Shown piece by piece: positions 40,333-48,556 of a DNA stretch of 64,000 nt. The stretch is from Labilithrix sp. (GTDB lineage Bacteria > Myxococcota > Polyangia > Polyangiales > Polyangiaceae). Below the pieces are notes generated by a model. That model ran no database searches, was not told the DNA's origin, and saw nothing but the letters and a program-made list of their open reading frames with translations. The stretch's first letter is position 1. Every line of letters starts with the position of its first letter. The stretch is from positions 52,203 through 116,202 of the forward strand of contig JAQBQL010000259.1 of assembly GCA_028287035.1 (NCBI GenBank), given 5' to 3'. The position numbers and the translations under genes were made by a program.

Positions 40333-41438
40333 GCAGCGATCATCCGGACGCACGCGAGAGCATCCCGCTCCTGCTCAGCGTGACGACGCGCCGGCCTCCC
40401 CGGCCGAGCGAGGCTCCGCCGGCCGCGCCGCCTCCGCCCCCCACCCCGCTGCGCGTGGCGTCGGACCGCGCGGACGGCGCCGGCGCGCTCGGGTACCTGC
40501 GCAGCTGGCTCGGGGCCGCCGGCACGCTCATCGCGGCTCTCCTCGTGCTGTGCGCGGTGTTCGCCGACGTGCTCGCGAGCGACCTGCCGATTGCATGCAC
40601 GATACACGGAAGCACCGTGCTCTTCGCCAACGTGCGGCAGCCCGCCGACCTCGTCGCGCTCGGTCCGGAGCGGATCGCCGAGGACGCCTCCTTCGCGGTG
40701 TGGCCGGTGGTGCGGCACGGGCCGGAGCGCGCCGATCGTGAGCCGCTCCCGAAGGTCGGGCCGCGGACGTCGCACCCGTTCGGAACCGACGTGGCGGGGC
40801 GCGACGTCTTCGCGCGCGTGGTCCACGGGACGCGCACGTACTTCGTCTTCGCGCTGGCCGCGGTGCTCGCCTCGTTGCTGCTCGGCGGCGCGCTCGGGTC
40901 GGTGGCCGGCCTCTTCGGCGGCGCGACCGACACCCTCGTGGGGCGCGCCATCGAGACGGTCACGGCGTTCCCGCCCCTCGTCCTCGTCCTCGGGATCCAG
41001 GCGGCGGTTCCGCGCGCCACGGTGGCGACGCTCTTCTTCGCCATCGCCCTCACGCGGTGGCCGGAGGTCGCACGCCTCGTCCGCGCCGAGGTGCTCCAGA
41101 TCTCGACGCGCGAGTACGTCCTCGCCGCCCGCGCGCTCGGCGCCTCGCCCCTCCGCATCCTCTTGAAGCACGTCGCCCCGAACGTCCGCGGCCAGCTCGG
41201 CGTGCTCGCCGCGGTCGGGATGCCATCGGTCATCCTCCTCGAGGCGTCGCTCGACTTCCTCCGCGTCGCGGCGCCGGTCGGCTCCGCCTCCTGGGGCGAG
41301 ACGATGAGCGAGTTCCGCGATGCGCACGGGGCGTGGTGGCTCCTCCTCTTTCCAGGCATCTTCCTGCTCGTGACGGTGGCGGCCTCGACCCTCCTCGGCG
41401 AGGCGCGCCGCGAGGCGCTCGACCCGCGGAGCCGCTGA
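40329..41438 (+). CDS. DppC-like ABC permease
   Basis: The 369-residue partner permease has a Pro-rich cytoplasmic N-terminus (about 1-45) and a first helix (AGTLIAALLVLCAVFADVLA). A periplasmic loop ends in HPFGTDVAGRDVFARVVHGTRTYF, a hallmark of DppC/OppC, and the core holds the EAA loop EYVLAARALGASPLRILLKHVAPN. The periplasmic loop is enlarged by about 60 residues relative to DppC. The GTG at 40329 overlaps the stop of the preceding permease gene. Together they form a heterodimeric channel for peptides or similar solutes; the ATPases and binding protein must be encoded elsewhere. Confidence 0.9.
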   Translation: MSSDHPDARESIPLLLSVTTRRPPRPSEAPPAAPPPPPTPLRVASDRADGAGALGYLRSWLGAAGTLIAALLVLCAVFADVLASDLPIACTIHGSTVLFANVRQPADLVALGPERIAEDASFAVWPVVRHGPERADREPLPKVGPRTSHPFGTDVAGRDVFARVVHGTRTYFVFALAAVLASLLLGGALGSVAGLFGGATDTLVGRAIETVTAFPPLVLVLGIQAAVPRATVATLFFAIALTRWPEVARLVRAEVLQISTREYVLAARALGASPLRILLKHVAPNVRGQLGVLAAVGMPSVILLEASLDFLRVAAPVGSASWGETMSEFRDAHGAWWLLLFPGIFLLVTVAASTLLGEARREALDPRSR

Positions 41439-41498
41439 CCGTCGCCGCTTTTTCCCGAAACCGGCGCCGCGCCCCAGGCATCCCATCGCCCAGCAGTG

Positions 41499-42116
41499 AT
41501 GCATATGGCAACGACGCTCCTTGCCTGCGCCGCGTTCTTCTTCGCGGCGGACCTCGTGTACGCGGTCGATCACTACCTCGTGCACCACGATCGCGCGCGG
41601 TACCGGGTCACGCACGGGCGGCACCATCGCCGCTACAACGGCAAGAAGGACGCCGCGCAGCTCGACGCCTACGAGCTCTCCACGTACGGCAGCGCGGCGC
41701 TGATGACGATCGCGATCACCAGCGTCCTCTCCCTGTTCACTGGTAACCCGGGGTTCCTCCTCGGCGCGGTCCTGAAGTTCGCCCACACGCTCCTCTTCCA
41801 CCTCTACCAGCACGGCTGGTGGAGCGAGGTGCCGCTCCGCCACCTGGACCTCGGCGCGCCCAGGCGCACCTGGCTCCTCGCGTCGGCGAGGTACCACGCG
41901 TTCCACCACTCGAATCCGGAGGACGAGGTCTTCACGTACGCCGAGTCGTGGGCGGGCTTCGACCGCATCCTCGAGCTGCTCCACCCGTACATCGTTCGCT
42001 TCACGGTGGACGGCGCGGCCCAGCACCGGCGCCGCCTGGAGCAGCGCTCGGTCGTCCTGCCAGACGCCGCGCCTCTCGAGCCCGCCCCCTCGGTCCGCAG
42101 CCTGGAGACCCGATGA
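41499..42116 (+). CDS. Fatty acid hydroxylase/sterol desaturase-like membrane protein
   Basis: The 205-residue protein has histidine clusters typical of the non-heme di-iron membrane hydroxylases: HYLVHH (about 23-28), HGRHH (about 38-42), FHLYQHGW (about 105) and YHAFHHSNPEDE (about 132). Hydrophobic segments lie between them. It should hydroxylate or desaturate a lipid at the membrane face, using iron and oxygen. It is shorter than most family members (about 250-300), so assignment rests on the His boxes. The start is the ATG at 41499, but GTG 41496 and ATG 41505 are alternatives. The stop overlaps the next gene (ATGA). Confidence 0.68.
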   Translation: MHMATTLLACAAFFFAADLVYAVDHYLVHHDRARYRVTHGRHHRRYNGKKDAAQLDAYELSTYGSAALMTIAITSVLSLFTGNPGFLLGAVLKFAHTLLFHLYQHGWWSEVPLRHLDLGAPRRTWLLASARYHAFHHSNPEDEVFTYAESWAGFDRILELLHPYIVRFTVDGAAQHRRRLEQRSVVLPDAAPLEPAPSVRSLETR

Positions 42117-42493
42117 ACTGGCTCGGCATGACGTGGGCCGCGTTCGCCGCAGCGCTCGCCGGTGCGCTCCTCGGGGGCATCGCCTATGCGGCGGCGCTCG
42201 CCAGCGGGTGGGACGCGCCGTACCTCGTCGGCATCGGCATGGGCCTCGGTACGCTGGTCGGCTCTCCCGACCGTAGCGGCATGCGCGGTCTCCTCGTCGC
42301 CACCGGCGCCATCTGGGTGGCGGCGCTGGTCCAGGCGCGCATCGGCCGGTTCGCCGACGCGGGCATCCTGGGCTTCCACACGACGCTCACCGCGAGCCGC
42401 ATCGCCGCCTTTGCGGGATGCGCGCTCATCGCGTTCCTCCTCGGCCGCACCTCGGCACGTCGCGACGCGCCGCAGCGGGCCGCCGGCGCCTGA
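42113..42493 (+). CDS. Small integral membrane protein coupled to the hydroxylase-like gene
   Basis: The 126-residue protein has about three to four hydrophobic helices (WAAFAAALAGALLGGIAYAAALA, LVATGAIWVAALVQ, and a final helix near IAAFAGCALIAFLLG) and an Arg-rich C-terminus. No family is recognised. The ATGA overlap with the upstream hydroxylase-like gene implies equal and coupled expression, so it may be a partner or anchor. Confidence 0.6.
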   Translation: MNWLGMTWAAFAAALAGALLGGIAYAAALASGWDAPYLVGIGMGLGTLVGSPDRSGMRGLLVATGAIWVAALVQARIGRFADAGILGFHTTLTASRIAAFAGCALIAFLLGRTSARRDAPQRAAGA

Positions 42494-42531
42494 GCTCCGC
42501 AGGCGGCGGTGCAGCCGTGAGGCGCCGCGGC

Positions 42532-42537
42532 TAGCCT
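42532..42537 (+). promoter_or_regulatory. -10-like box of the DUF418 gene
   Basis: TAGCCT, preceded by GGC, 7 bp upstream of the ATG at 42545. The predicted mRNA would begin at or near the ATG. Confidence 0.5.
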
Positions 42538-42544
42538 GCTGGCG

Positions 42545-43771
42545 ATGACGCCCGACTCTCCGCCGCTCGAGCCGATCTCCTCGGGCCGGGTCGCGCTCCT
42601 CGACGTGCTGCGCGGCTTCGCGCTCTACGGCGTCCTCCTCGCGAACACCGTCGTCTGGTTCACGGGCCTCGGGTTCATGTCGCGCGCCGAGCGGGCGGCG
42701 ATCACGACGCGCTACGACGAGATCGCCGGCGCGGCGCTCGGCTTCCTCGTCCACGGCAAGGCGATGACGCTCTTCACCTTCCTGTTCGGCCTCGGCTTCG
42801 CCGTGCAGCTCGATCGCGCGACGGCGCGCGGCCAGAGCGGCGTACCCGTGTACCTGAGACGCGTGGCGGCCCTGTTCGCGATCGGCATCGCGCACATCGT
42901 GCTGCTCTGGTGGGGAGACATCCTGTGCCTGTACGCGCTCACGGCGCTCCTGATGGTGCTGCTCCGCGGGCTCCGTCCGCGCAGCCTCGTGATCGTGGCG
43001 ATCCTCCTGCTCGTTGCCCAGATCGTGGTGAGCCTGCCGCCGGCGAAGGGCTGGCTCGTCGAGGCGGTGACGCCCGACGAGAAGACCGCCTTCCGCGCGC
43101 GCATGCTCGCCGCGATGATGGGGCACGACCGGTGGCTGCTCGTGCGCATGCAGGTCGCGCAGGCGCTGCATCACGTCCGCCACATCCCCCTCGCCTACGT
43201 GCCCTGGATGCTCGGGCGCTTCTTGCTCGGGTATGCGGCCGGGCGAAGCCGGCTCCTCCACACCGCGGCGGAGCGACAGCCCCTCTTCCGCCGTGCGCTC
43301 GCAGGAGGGCTGGTGCTCGCCGTCGCCAGCAACGTGGTGACCTTCTACCTCGAGAAGATCGACGCGGCCGGCGGGGGCCTTCGACCGCCGGCCATGGCGG
43401 GCCTGCTCCTCGTCGGCGAGGTCGCGGTCCTCGCCACCGTCACCGCGTACGTGTCGGCGGTCGCGCTCCTCATGAGCCGCCCGCTCGCCTCGCGCGTGCT
43501 CCTGCAGGTCGCGCCCGCCGGGCAGATGGCGCTCACCAACTACCTGGGGCAGAGCCTCGCCTGCACCTTCTTCTTCTACGGGTGGGGGCTCGGGTTCATG
43601 GGGCACGTCGGCATCGCGCTGTGCGTCCCCTTGACGCTCGCGTTCTTCGCGCTGCAGGTCGTGGGCAGTCGCCTCTGGCTGAAGCGCTTCCGCTTCGGAC
43701 CGATGGAGTGGTTGTGGCGCTCGCTCGCGTACGGCCGCGCGCAGCCCATGCGTCGCGCGCCCGCATCGTGA
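42545..43771 (+). CDS. DUF418 (YeiB-like) membrane protein
   Basis: The 408-residue polytopic membrane protein has the family start LLDVLRGFALYGVLLANTVVWF (about 20-40) and about nine or ten helices. The C-terminal DUF418 region includes LTNYLGQSLACTFFFYGWGLGFMGHVG and ends in FGPMEWLWRSLAYGRAQPMRR. The family is related to acyltransferase-type membrane proteins but has no established reaction. It stands alone between a small membrane protein gene and ppc. Confidence 0.88.
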   Translation: MTPDSPPLEPISSGRVALLDVLRGFALYGVLLANTVVWFTGLGFMSRAERAAITTRYDEIAGAALGFLVHGKAMTLFTFLFGLGFAVQLDRATARGQSGVPVYLRRVAALFAIGIAHIVLLWWGDILCLYALTALLMVLLRGLRPRSLVIVAILLLVAQIVVSLPPAKGWLVEAVTPDEKTAFRARMLAAMMGHDRWLLVRMQVAQALHHVRHIPLAYVPWMLGRFLLGYAAGRSRLLHTAAERQPLFRRALAGGLVLAVASNVVTFYLEKIDAAGGGLRPPAMAGLLLVGEVAVLATVTAYVSAVALLMSRPLASRVLLQVAPAGQMALTNYLGQSLACTFFFYGWGLGFMGHVGIALCVPLTLAFFALQVVGSRLWLKRFRFGPMEWLWRSLAYGRAQPMRRAPAS

Positions 43772-43829
43772 CATCGAGCCGCGCACGGGATCACCTGACC
43801 GCGCCGCGGCCCCGTGCGAACCTGCGAGG

Positions 43830-46574
43830 ATGGCGGATCCTCTCGGCGCCCTGCGACGCGACATCTCGGACCTCGGGCATCTCCTCGGTGACACGCTCGT
43901 CGAGCAGGAGGGCCCCGGGCTGCTGGCGCTCGAGGAGGAGATCCGCGCCGACGCGAAGGAGCGCCGGCGCGACGGCCGAGGCCCCGCCGCAGCGCGCATG
44001 CGGGCGGCGGTCGAGAAGCTCGATCTCCTGACCGCCGAGAAGGTGGCCCGTGCCTTCACGCACTACTTCCAGCTCGTGAACCTCGCCGAGCAGCACCACC
44101 GCGCACGGCGCCGGCGCGACTACGCGCGGGCCGAGCAGCCGCAGCCCGGGTCGTTCGCGTTCGAGATGAAGGAGCTCGCGGGGCGCACCTCGCGGAAGGA
44201 GCTCGATGCGCTGCTCGCCCGGCTCACCATCACCCTCGTCTTCACCGCGCATCCGAGCGAGGCGCAGCGGCGGACCGTGCTCGGCAAGCAGCGGCGCATC
44301 GCGCTCCTCCTCGGGCGCCGCGAACGCGCCGAGCTGGTGCCCGAGGAGCGCGCCCGGCTCGAGGAGTCGCTCCACGAGGAGGTGACGACGCTCTGGCAGA
44401 CCGACGAGATCCGCGTGGAGAAGCCGCGGGTCGGCGACGAGGTCAAGAACACGCTCTTCTACCTGGAAGAGGTGCTGTTCCCGCTGGTGCCGCGCTTCTA
44501 CGAGGCGCTCGAGCGGCAGGCGGCGCTCGCGTTCGGCGACGAGGGCGCGCGGGTGCCGACGACGGTGCTGCGCTTCGGTTCGTGGGTCGGAGCGGACATG
44601 GACGGTAACCCGAACGTCACCCCCGAGGTCGCGCTCGACACCGCCTACGCGCAGGCGACGCGCGTGCTCGGCCGGTACCTCGCCGCGCTCGAGACCCTCG
44701 GCGAGATCCTCTCGCAGAGCACGCGCCGGGTGGGGGTCAGCGCGGCGCTGCTCGCCTCGCTCGATGCCGACGCGGAAGCGATGCCCGACGTCGCCAGGCA
44801 GCTCGCGACCACCACGCGCAACGAGCCGTATCGCAAGAAGCTCCTCCTCGTGCACGCGCGGCTCTCCGCGACGCAGCGCGCGCTCGCCGCCGGGCGCGCC
44901 GGATCGCTGCCGCGGGTCGACCTGCCGCCGCCCGCGTACGATGCGCCGGCGGCCCTGCTCGCCGACCTCGAGCTCGTCGCCGCCTCGCTCGCGGAGAACC
45001 GGGGTGCGCGAGCCGGCCTCCGCGCGGTGCGCGCGCTCGTTCGCCAGGTCGAGACCTTCGGCTTCCATCTGGCGCGCCTCGACGTCCGCGTGCCCGCGCA
45101 GTGGGTGCGCGACGCCGCCCGGCGCACGCTGTGGCTCGACGACGACGCGCCGCTCGACGTGGCGGCGCTCGAGCGCGCCCTCGCGGGCAAGCACGTCCCG
45201 CCGCGGGCCGATGCGCCCGGCATGAACGCCATGGAGGCGGTGGCGCGCATCCGCGCGGTTACGGCGGGCGGCGGCGCCGAGTCGTTCATCCTGAGCATGG
45301 CCCATGGGCACGACGACATGCTCGCGACCCTCGTACTGGCGCGCGGCGCCGGGCTCTACGACCCGGAGAAGGGCATCGCGAACGTCTCGGTCGTCCCGCT
45401 CTTCGAGACGCTCGCCGACCTCGAGCGGTCGCACGTCGAGCTCGAGAAGGCCGTGCAGATCCCGGCGTATCGCCGCTACCTCGAGCTCCGCGGCGGCGTC
45501 CAGGAGATCATGATCGGCTACTCGGACTCGAACAAGGACGCCGGCATCATCATGTCGTCGTTCGCGCTCTATCGCGCGCAGCAGCGCCTCGTCGAGGTCG
45601 CGCAGCGGCACGGGCTCCAGCTCGCGATCTTCCATGGGCGCGGCGGCTCGATCGGTCGCGGTGGCGGCCCCTCGCAGCGCGCCATCGAGAGCCTGCCGCG
45701 CGGCTCGATCGACGGCCGCTTCAAGCTCACCGAGCAGGGCGAGGTCCTCGGCTGGAAGTACCTCCTCGAGGAGATCGCCGAGCGCAACCTGGAGACGACC
45801 GCGAGCGGCGTGGTGCGCGCCTCGCTCGAGGACACCGGCGCCATCAAGGATCCCGAGGGGGACGTCTCCGCGTACGAGGAGGCCTTCGCCGAGGTCGCCA
45901 AGCAGAGCCTCGACGCGTACCGGACGCTCGTGCACGATCCCGACTTCATCGGGTACTACGAGGAGTCGACGCCGCTCGCCGAGATCGCGCTCCTCAACAT
46001 CGGCTCGCGCCCGGCGCGGCGCACCGCGGACAAGCAGCGCACGCTCGACGATCTGCGGGCGATCCCGTGGGTCTTCGCGTGGACGCAGTCCCGCCAGATG
46101 GTGCCCGGCTGGTTCGGGGCGGGGCGCGCGCTCGCGCACCTGCTGCGGACGCGCGGCGTCGACTTCGCCCGCAAGATGCGGAAGGCGTGGCCGTTCTTCG
46201 CCTCGACCCTCGACGCGATCGCGGTGTCGCTCGCCACCGCCGACATGGACATCGCCCGCCGCTACGCCGCGCTCGTCACCGACCGCCGCGCCGCGACCCG
46301 CATCTTCCAGAAGATCGCGCTCGACCACGGCCGCGCGTCACGCGCGGTGGCGCGCATCCTGGAGCAGCCGCACGTGCTCGCCGACGACTCGACCCTCGCT
46401 CGTTCGATCGAGCTGCGGAATCCCTACGTCGACCCGCTGAGCTTCATCCAGCTCGACCTCCTCCGCCGCAAACGTGCCCTCGTCGCGGCGGGCGAGGACG
46501 TCCCGCCCGAGCTCGATCGCGCGCTGCTCCTCACCATCAACGGCATCGCCGCCGGCCTCCGCAACACGGGGTGA
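43830..46574 (+). CDS. ppc: Phosphoenolpyruvate carboxylase
   Basis: The enzyme adds bicarbonate to phosphoenolpyruvate, giving oxaloacetate to refill the TCA cycle. The 914-residue protein has normal length. It has the catalytic His motif VFTAHPSE (His141, here with Ser replacing the usual Thr), the conserved GSWVGADMDGNPNVT, the second signature IGYSDSNKDAGI, the mobile loop FHGRGGSIGRGGGP, and an intact C-terminus ending RNTG as required for activity and allosteric control. It is a single gene with no obvious co-transcribed partner. No -10 box is seen within 15 bp of the ATG. Confidence 0.97.
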   Translation: MADPLGALRRDISDLGHLLGDTLVEQEGPGLLALEEEIRADAKERRRDGRGPAAARMRAAVEKLDLLTAEKVARAFTHYFQLVNLAEQHHRARRRRDYARAEQPQPGSFAFEMKELAGRTSRKELDALLARLTITLVFTAHPSEAQRRTVLGKQRRIALLLGRRERAELVPEERARLEESLHEEVTTLWQTDEIRVEKPRVGDEVKNTLFYLEEVLFPLVPRFYEALERQAALAFGDEGARVPTTVLRFGSWVGADMDGNPNVTPEVALDTAYAQATRVLGRYLAALETLGEILSQSTRRVGVSAALLASLDADAEAMPDVARQLATTTRNEPYRKKLLLVHARLSATQRALAAGRAGSLPRVDLPPPAYDAPAALLADLELVAASLAENRGARAGLRAVRALVRQVETFGFHLARLDVRVPAQWVRDAARRTLWLDDDAPLDVAALERALAGKHVPPRADAPGMNAMEAVARIRAVTAGGGAESFILSMAHGHDDMLATLVLARGAGLYDPEKGIANVSVVPLFETLADLERSHVELEKAVQIPAYRRYLELRGGVQEIMIGYSDSNKDAGIIMSSFALYRAQQRLVEVAQRHGLQLAIFHGRGGSIGRGGGPSQRAIESLPRGSIDGRFKLTEQGEVLGWKYLLEEIAERNLETTASGVVRASLEDTGAIKDPEGDVSAYEEAFAEVAKQSLDAYRTLVHDPDFIGYYEESTPLAEIALLNIGSRPARRTADKQRTLDDLRAIPWVFAWTQSRQMVPGWFGAGRALAHLLRTRGVDFARKMRKAWPFFASTLDAIAVSLATADMDIARRYAALVTDRRAATRIFQKIALDHGRASRAVARILEQPHVLADDSTLARSIELRNPYVDPLSFIQLDLLRRKRALVAAGEDVPPELDRALLLTINGIAAGLRNTG

Positions 46575-46633
46575 GGCGGCGGCCGGACCGGGGCTTTTCG
46601 CCAGGCCGGGGATGAGTTACGGATGGCTGCACG

Positions 46634-47329
46634 ATGCACATCTTCGGCGGTTCCAAGGGTCCGGCGGCGAGGCCCGCGGCGGGTGGGAAGAGCAAGCTCG
46701 CGGCGGTGACCGAGCGGGACTTCGAGCAGCAGGTCCTCCTCTCGGAGCTGCCGGTGCTCGTGGAGTTCATGCTCGAGACGTCGGCCCAGTGCGTGGCGAT
46801 GGCGCCGCTCCTGGAGGAGCTCGAGGCCGAGCTCGCCGGCAAGCTCAAGATCTTCACGTGCGACATCGAGAAGGCGCCCAATCTCGGTCGTCAGCTGCGG
46901 CTCCAGTCGGTGCCCACGTTCATGCTGTTCGTGGAGCAGAAGCTCGGGGACGCGCAGGTCGGCGCGCTCTCGAAGAAGCAGCTCCGCGCGATGGTCGAGC
47001 CGTTCCTGCCGCGTCAGGCGGGCGCCCTGAAGGCGCCCGAGGTCGCGGAGCTCCTCCGCCTCGGCCAGATCGCCGCGGTCGACATCCGTGATGCGTCGGC
47101 GTTCAAGCGCGCCCACCTGCCGAACGCGACGAGCATCCCCGCCGAGGAGCTCGAGGGCCGCCTTGCCGAGCTGTTCATGCTCCCCGGCCAGCCCGTTCTC
47201 TACGACCGGTCGGGCGACAAGGCGAAGGACCTCGTCGCCAAGCTCGCCGAGAGCGGCACCGAGCTCGCCTTCCTCGAAGGGGGAATCCTGTCGTGGGAGG
47301 CCGAAGGCCTCCCGGTGCAGCGCGGCTGA
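46634..47329 (+). CDS. Thioredoxin-rhodanese fusion with both catalytic sites changed
   Basis: The 231-residue protein has an N-terminal thioredoxin fold (about 15-125) with the cis-Pro motif SVPTFMLF. The usual WCGPC reads SAQC, leaving only the second Cys (C53). A rhodanese-like domain (about 135-231) follows, with VDIRDASAFKRAHLPNATSIPAEEL. The catalytic Cys of the loop is replaced by Asp (D191 in LYDRSGDKA). There is no signal peptide. Neither dithiol exchange nor sulfur transfer in the normal manner seems possible, so a binding or sensing role is more likely. The single Cys could still form mixed disulfides. A Fur-type gene follows 100 bp downstream. Confidence 0.8.
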   Translation: MHIFGGSKGPAARPAAGGKSKLAAVTERDFEQQVLLSELPVLVEFMLETSAQCVAMAPLLEELEAELAGKLKIFTCDIEKAPNLGRQLRLQSVPTFMLFVEQKLGDAQVGALSKKQLRAMVEPFLPRQAGALKAPEVAELLRLGQIAAVDIRDASAFKRAHLPNATSIPAEELEGRLAELFMLPGQPVLYDRSGDKAKDLVAKLAESGTELAFLEGGILSWEAEGLPVQRG

Positions 47330-47379
47330 GCGATCTCGCCGCTCCGGCCGGTTCCCCTTGACGTGCTGCGGTGGGGGCG

Positions 47380-47403
47380 CGATGCCTTGGAGGGATGGCA
47401 TCG
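47380..47403. promoter_or_regulatory. 7-bp inverted repeat upstream of the Fur-family gene
   Basis: CGATGCC and GGCATCG, separated by 10 bp, lie 26 bp before the ATG at 47430. It may be an operator, perhaps autoregulatory, but it does not match the AT-rich classical Fur box. Confidence 0.3.
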
Positions 47404-47429
47404 GCGACGGAGATCGGGGGAGAGTCGTG

Positions 47430-47939
47430 ATGGCGAAGCCACGTCATGACGGCGGCCCGGCCGCGCACGCCCACCCGCCGGCCAACCTGGATCACTTCCG
47501 TGATCTGCTGACGACGCACATGGAGCGGCGCGGGCTGCGATCGACCGATCAGCGGAAGCTCATCGTCGAGACGTTCTTCCAGGCGCCGAACCACATCAGC
47601 ATCGAGGAGCTGCTCGCGCAGGTCCGCGCGCAGGACCCGAAGGTCGGCTACGCCACGGTCTACCGCACGCTCAAGCTGCTCACCGAGTGCGGCGTCGCCA
47701 ACGAGCGGAAGTTTGGCGACGGGCTGACGCGCTACGAGCTCGCCGACGAGTCCTCGCATCACGATCACCTCATCTGCACGTCCTGCTCGAAGATCATCGA
47801 GTTCGAGGAGCCGAAGATCGAGGAGCTGCAGGACAAGATCGCCTCGCGCCACGGCTTCGAGCTCTCGAGCCACAAGCACGAGATGTACGGCACGTGCGCC
47901 GAGTGCCTCGCCAAGGGCCGCGGCCCGCGCCGCAACTAG
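47430..47939 (+). CDS. Fur-family metal- or peroxide-responsive regulator
   Basis: The 169-residue regulator has the winged-helix domain (about 15-95, MERRGLRSTDQRKLIVETFFQAPNHISIEELLAQV...VGYATVYRTLKLL) and the metal-binding dimerisation domain (about 96-160). The latter carries HHDHLICTSCSK and a second CxxC in CAECLAKG, giving a structural zinc site with four Cys and regulatory His ligands. Fur, Zur and PerR cannot be told apart by eye. The ATG at 47430 is favoured by GGGAG eight bases upstream; GTG at 47427 is an alternative. The stop codon shares the palindrome CTAG with the stop of the convergent cyclo-ligase gene. Confidence 0.92.
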   Translation: MAKPRHDGGPAAHAHPPANLDHFRDLLTTHMERRGLRSTDQRKLIVETFFQAPNHISIEELLAQVRAQDPKVGYATVYRTLKLLTECGVANERKFGDGLTRYELADESSHHDHLICTSCSKIIEFEEPKIEELQDKIASRHGFELSSHKHEMYGTCAECLAKGRGPRRN

Positions 47940-48556
47940 ACGCCCGCGACCATCGTCCGCGCGTCGGTCACGATGTGCCCGCACGCGACGTCCTCGGGCA
48001 GCGCGGGCACCTCGGCGACGAGCTGCCAGTCGTAGCCGATGGCGATGGTGGTCGCGGGCGGCGCGAACCGCGGGAGCGTGCGGTCGTAGTAGCCCGCGCC
48101 GTACCCGATGCGGTGCCCGACCGGGTCGATGGCGATCGCGGGGACCACGATGACGTCGAGCACCGTGGCCTCGGGCGCATCCGCGGCGGGCTCCTCGAAC
48201 CCGAAGCCGCGCTCGATCATCTCCGTCGCGAGGTCGTCGACGAAGCGGAAGGTCATCACCCCGGTATCGCCGTCGATCGAAGGGTACGCGACGCGAACAC
48301 CGCGCGCGCGAAGGCTCGTGTCGAGCGCCCGCAGGTCGACCTCGTGACGCGCCACGATGGGCCAGAAGAGCGCGACCGCGCGGGCGCTGGCGAGCGCCGG
48401 GTGCGCCTCGAGCCGCTCCACGATCTTCGCCGAACGTGCCTCGCAGGCCTCCAGCGGCGTCGTCTTGCGCACACCGCGAAGGCGCTTCCGGAGCTCGGCC
48501 TTCACCTTCACGCGGATGAAGTCCTCGGGCGGCAGCTTGTGGGATTCGTCGCTCAT
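47936..48556 (-). CDS. 5-formyltetrahydrofolate cyclo-ligase
   Basis: The 206-residue enzyme converts 5-formyl-THF to 5,10-methenyl-THF with ATP, returning it to one-carbon metabolism. Diagnostic features are the N-terminal KAELRKRLRGVRK, the central AVALFWPIVARHEVDLR, VVPAIAIDPVGHRIGYGAGYYDRTL (the family signature) and the C-terminal DWQLVAEVP. The ATG lies within the stop of the DNA adenine methylase gene (ATGA), so both come from one transcript. The start is consistent with the family's length. Confidence 0.93.
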   Translation of the reverse strand: MSDESHKLPPEDFIRVKVKAELRKRLRGVRKTTPLEACEARSAKIVERLEAHPALASARAVALFWPIVARHEVDLRALDTSLRARGVRVAYPSIDGDTGVMTFRFVDDLATEMIERGFGFEEPAADAPEATVLDVIVVPAIAIDPVGHRIGYGAGYYDRTLPRFAPPATTIAIGYDWQLVAEVPALPEDVACGHIVTDARTMVAGV

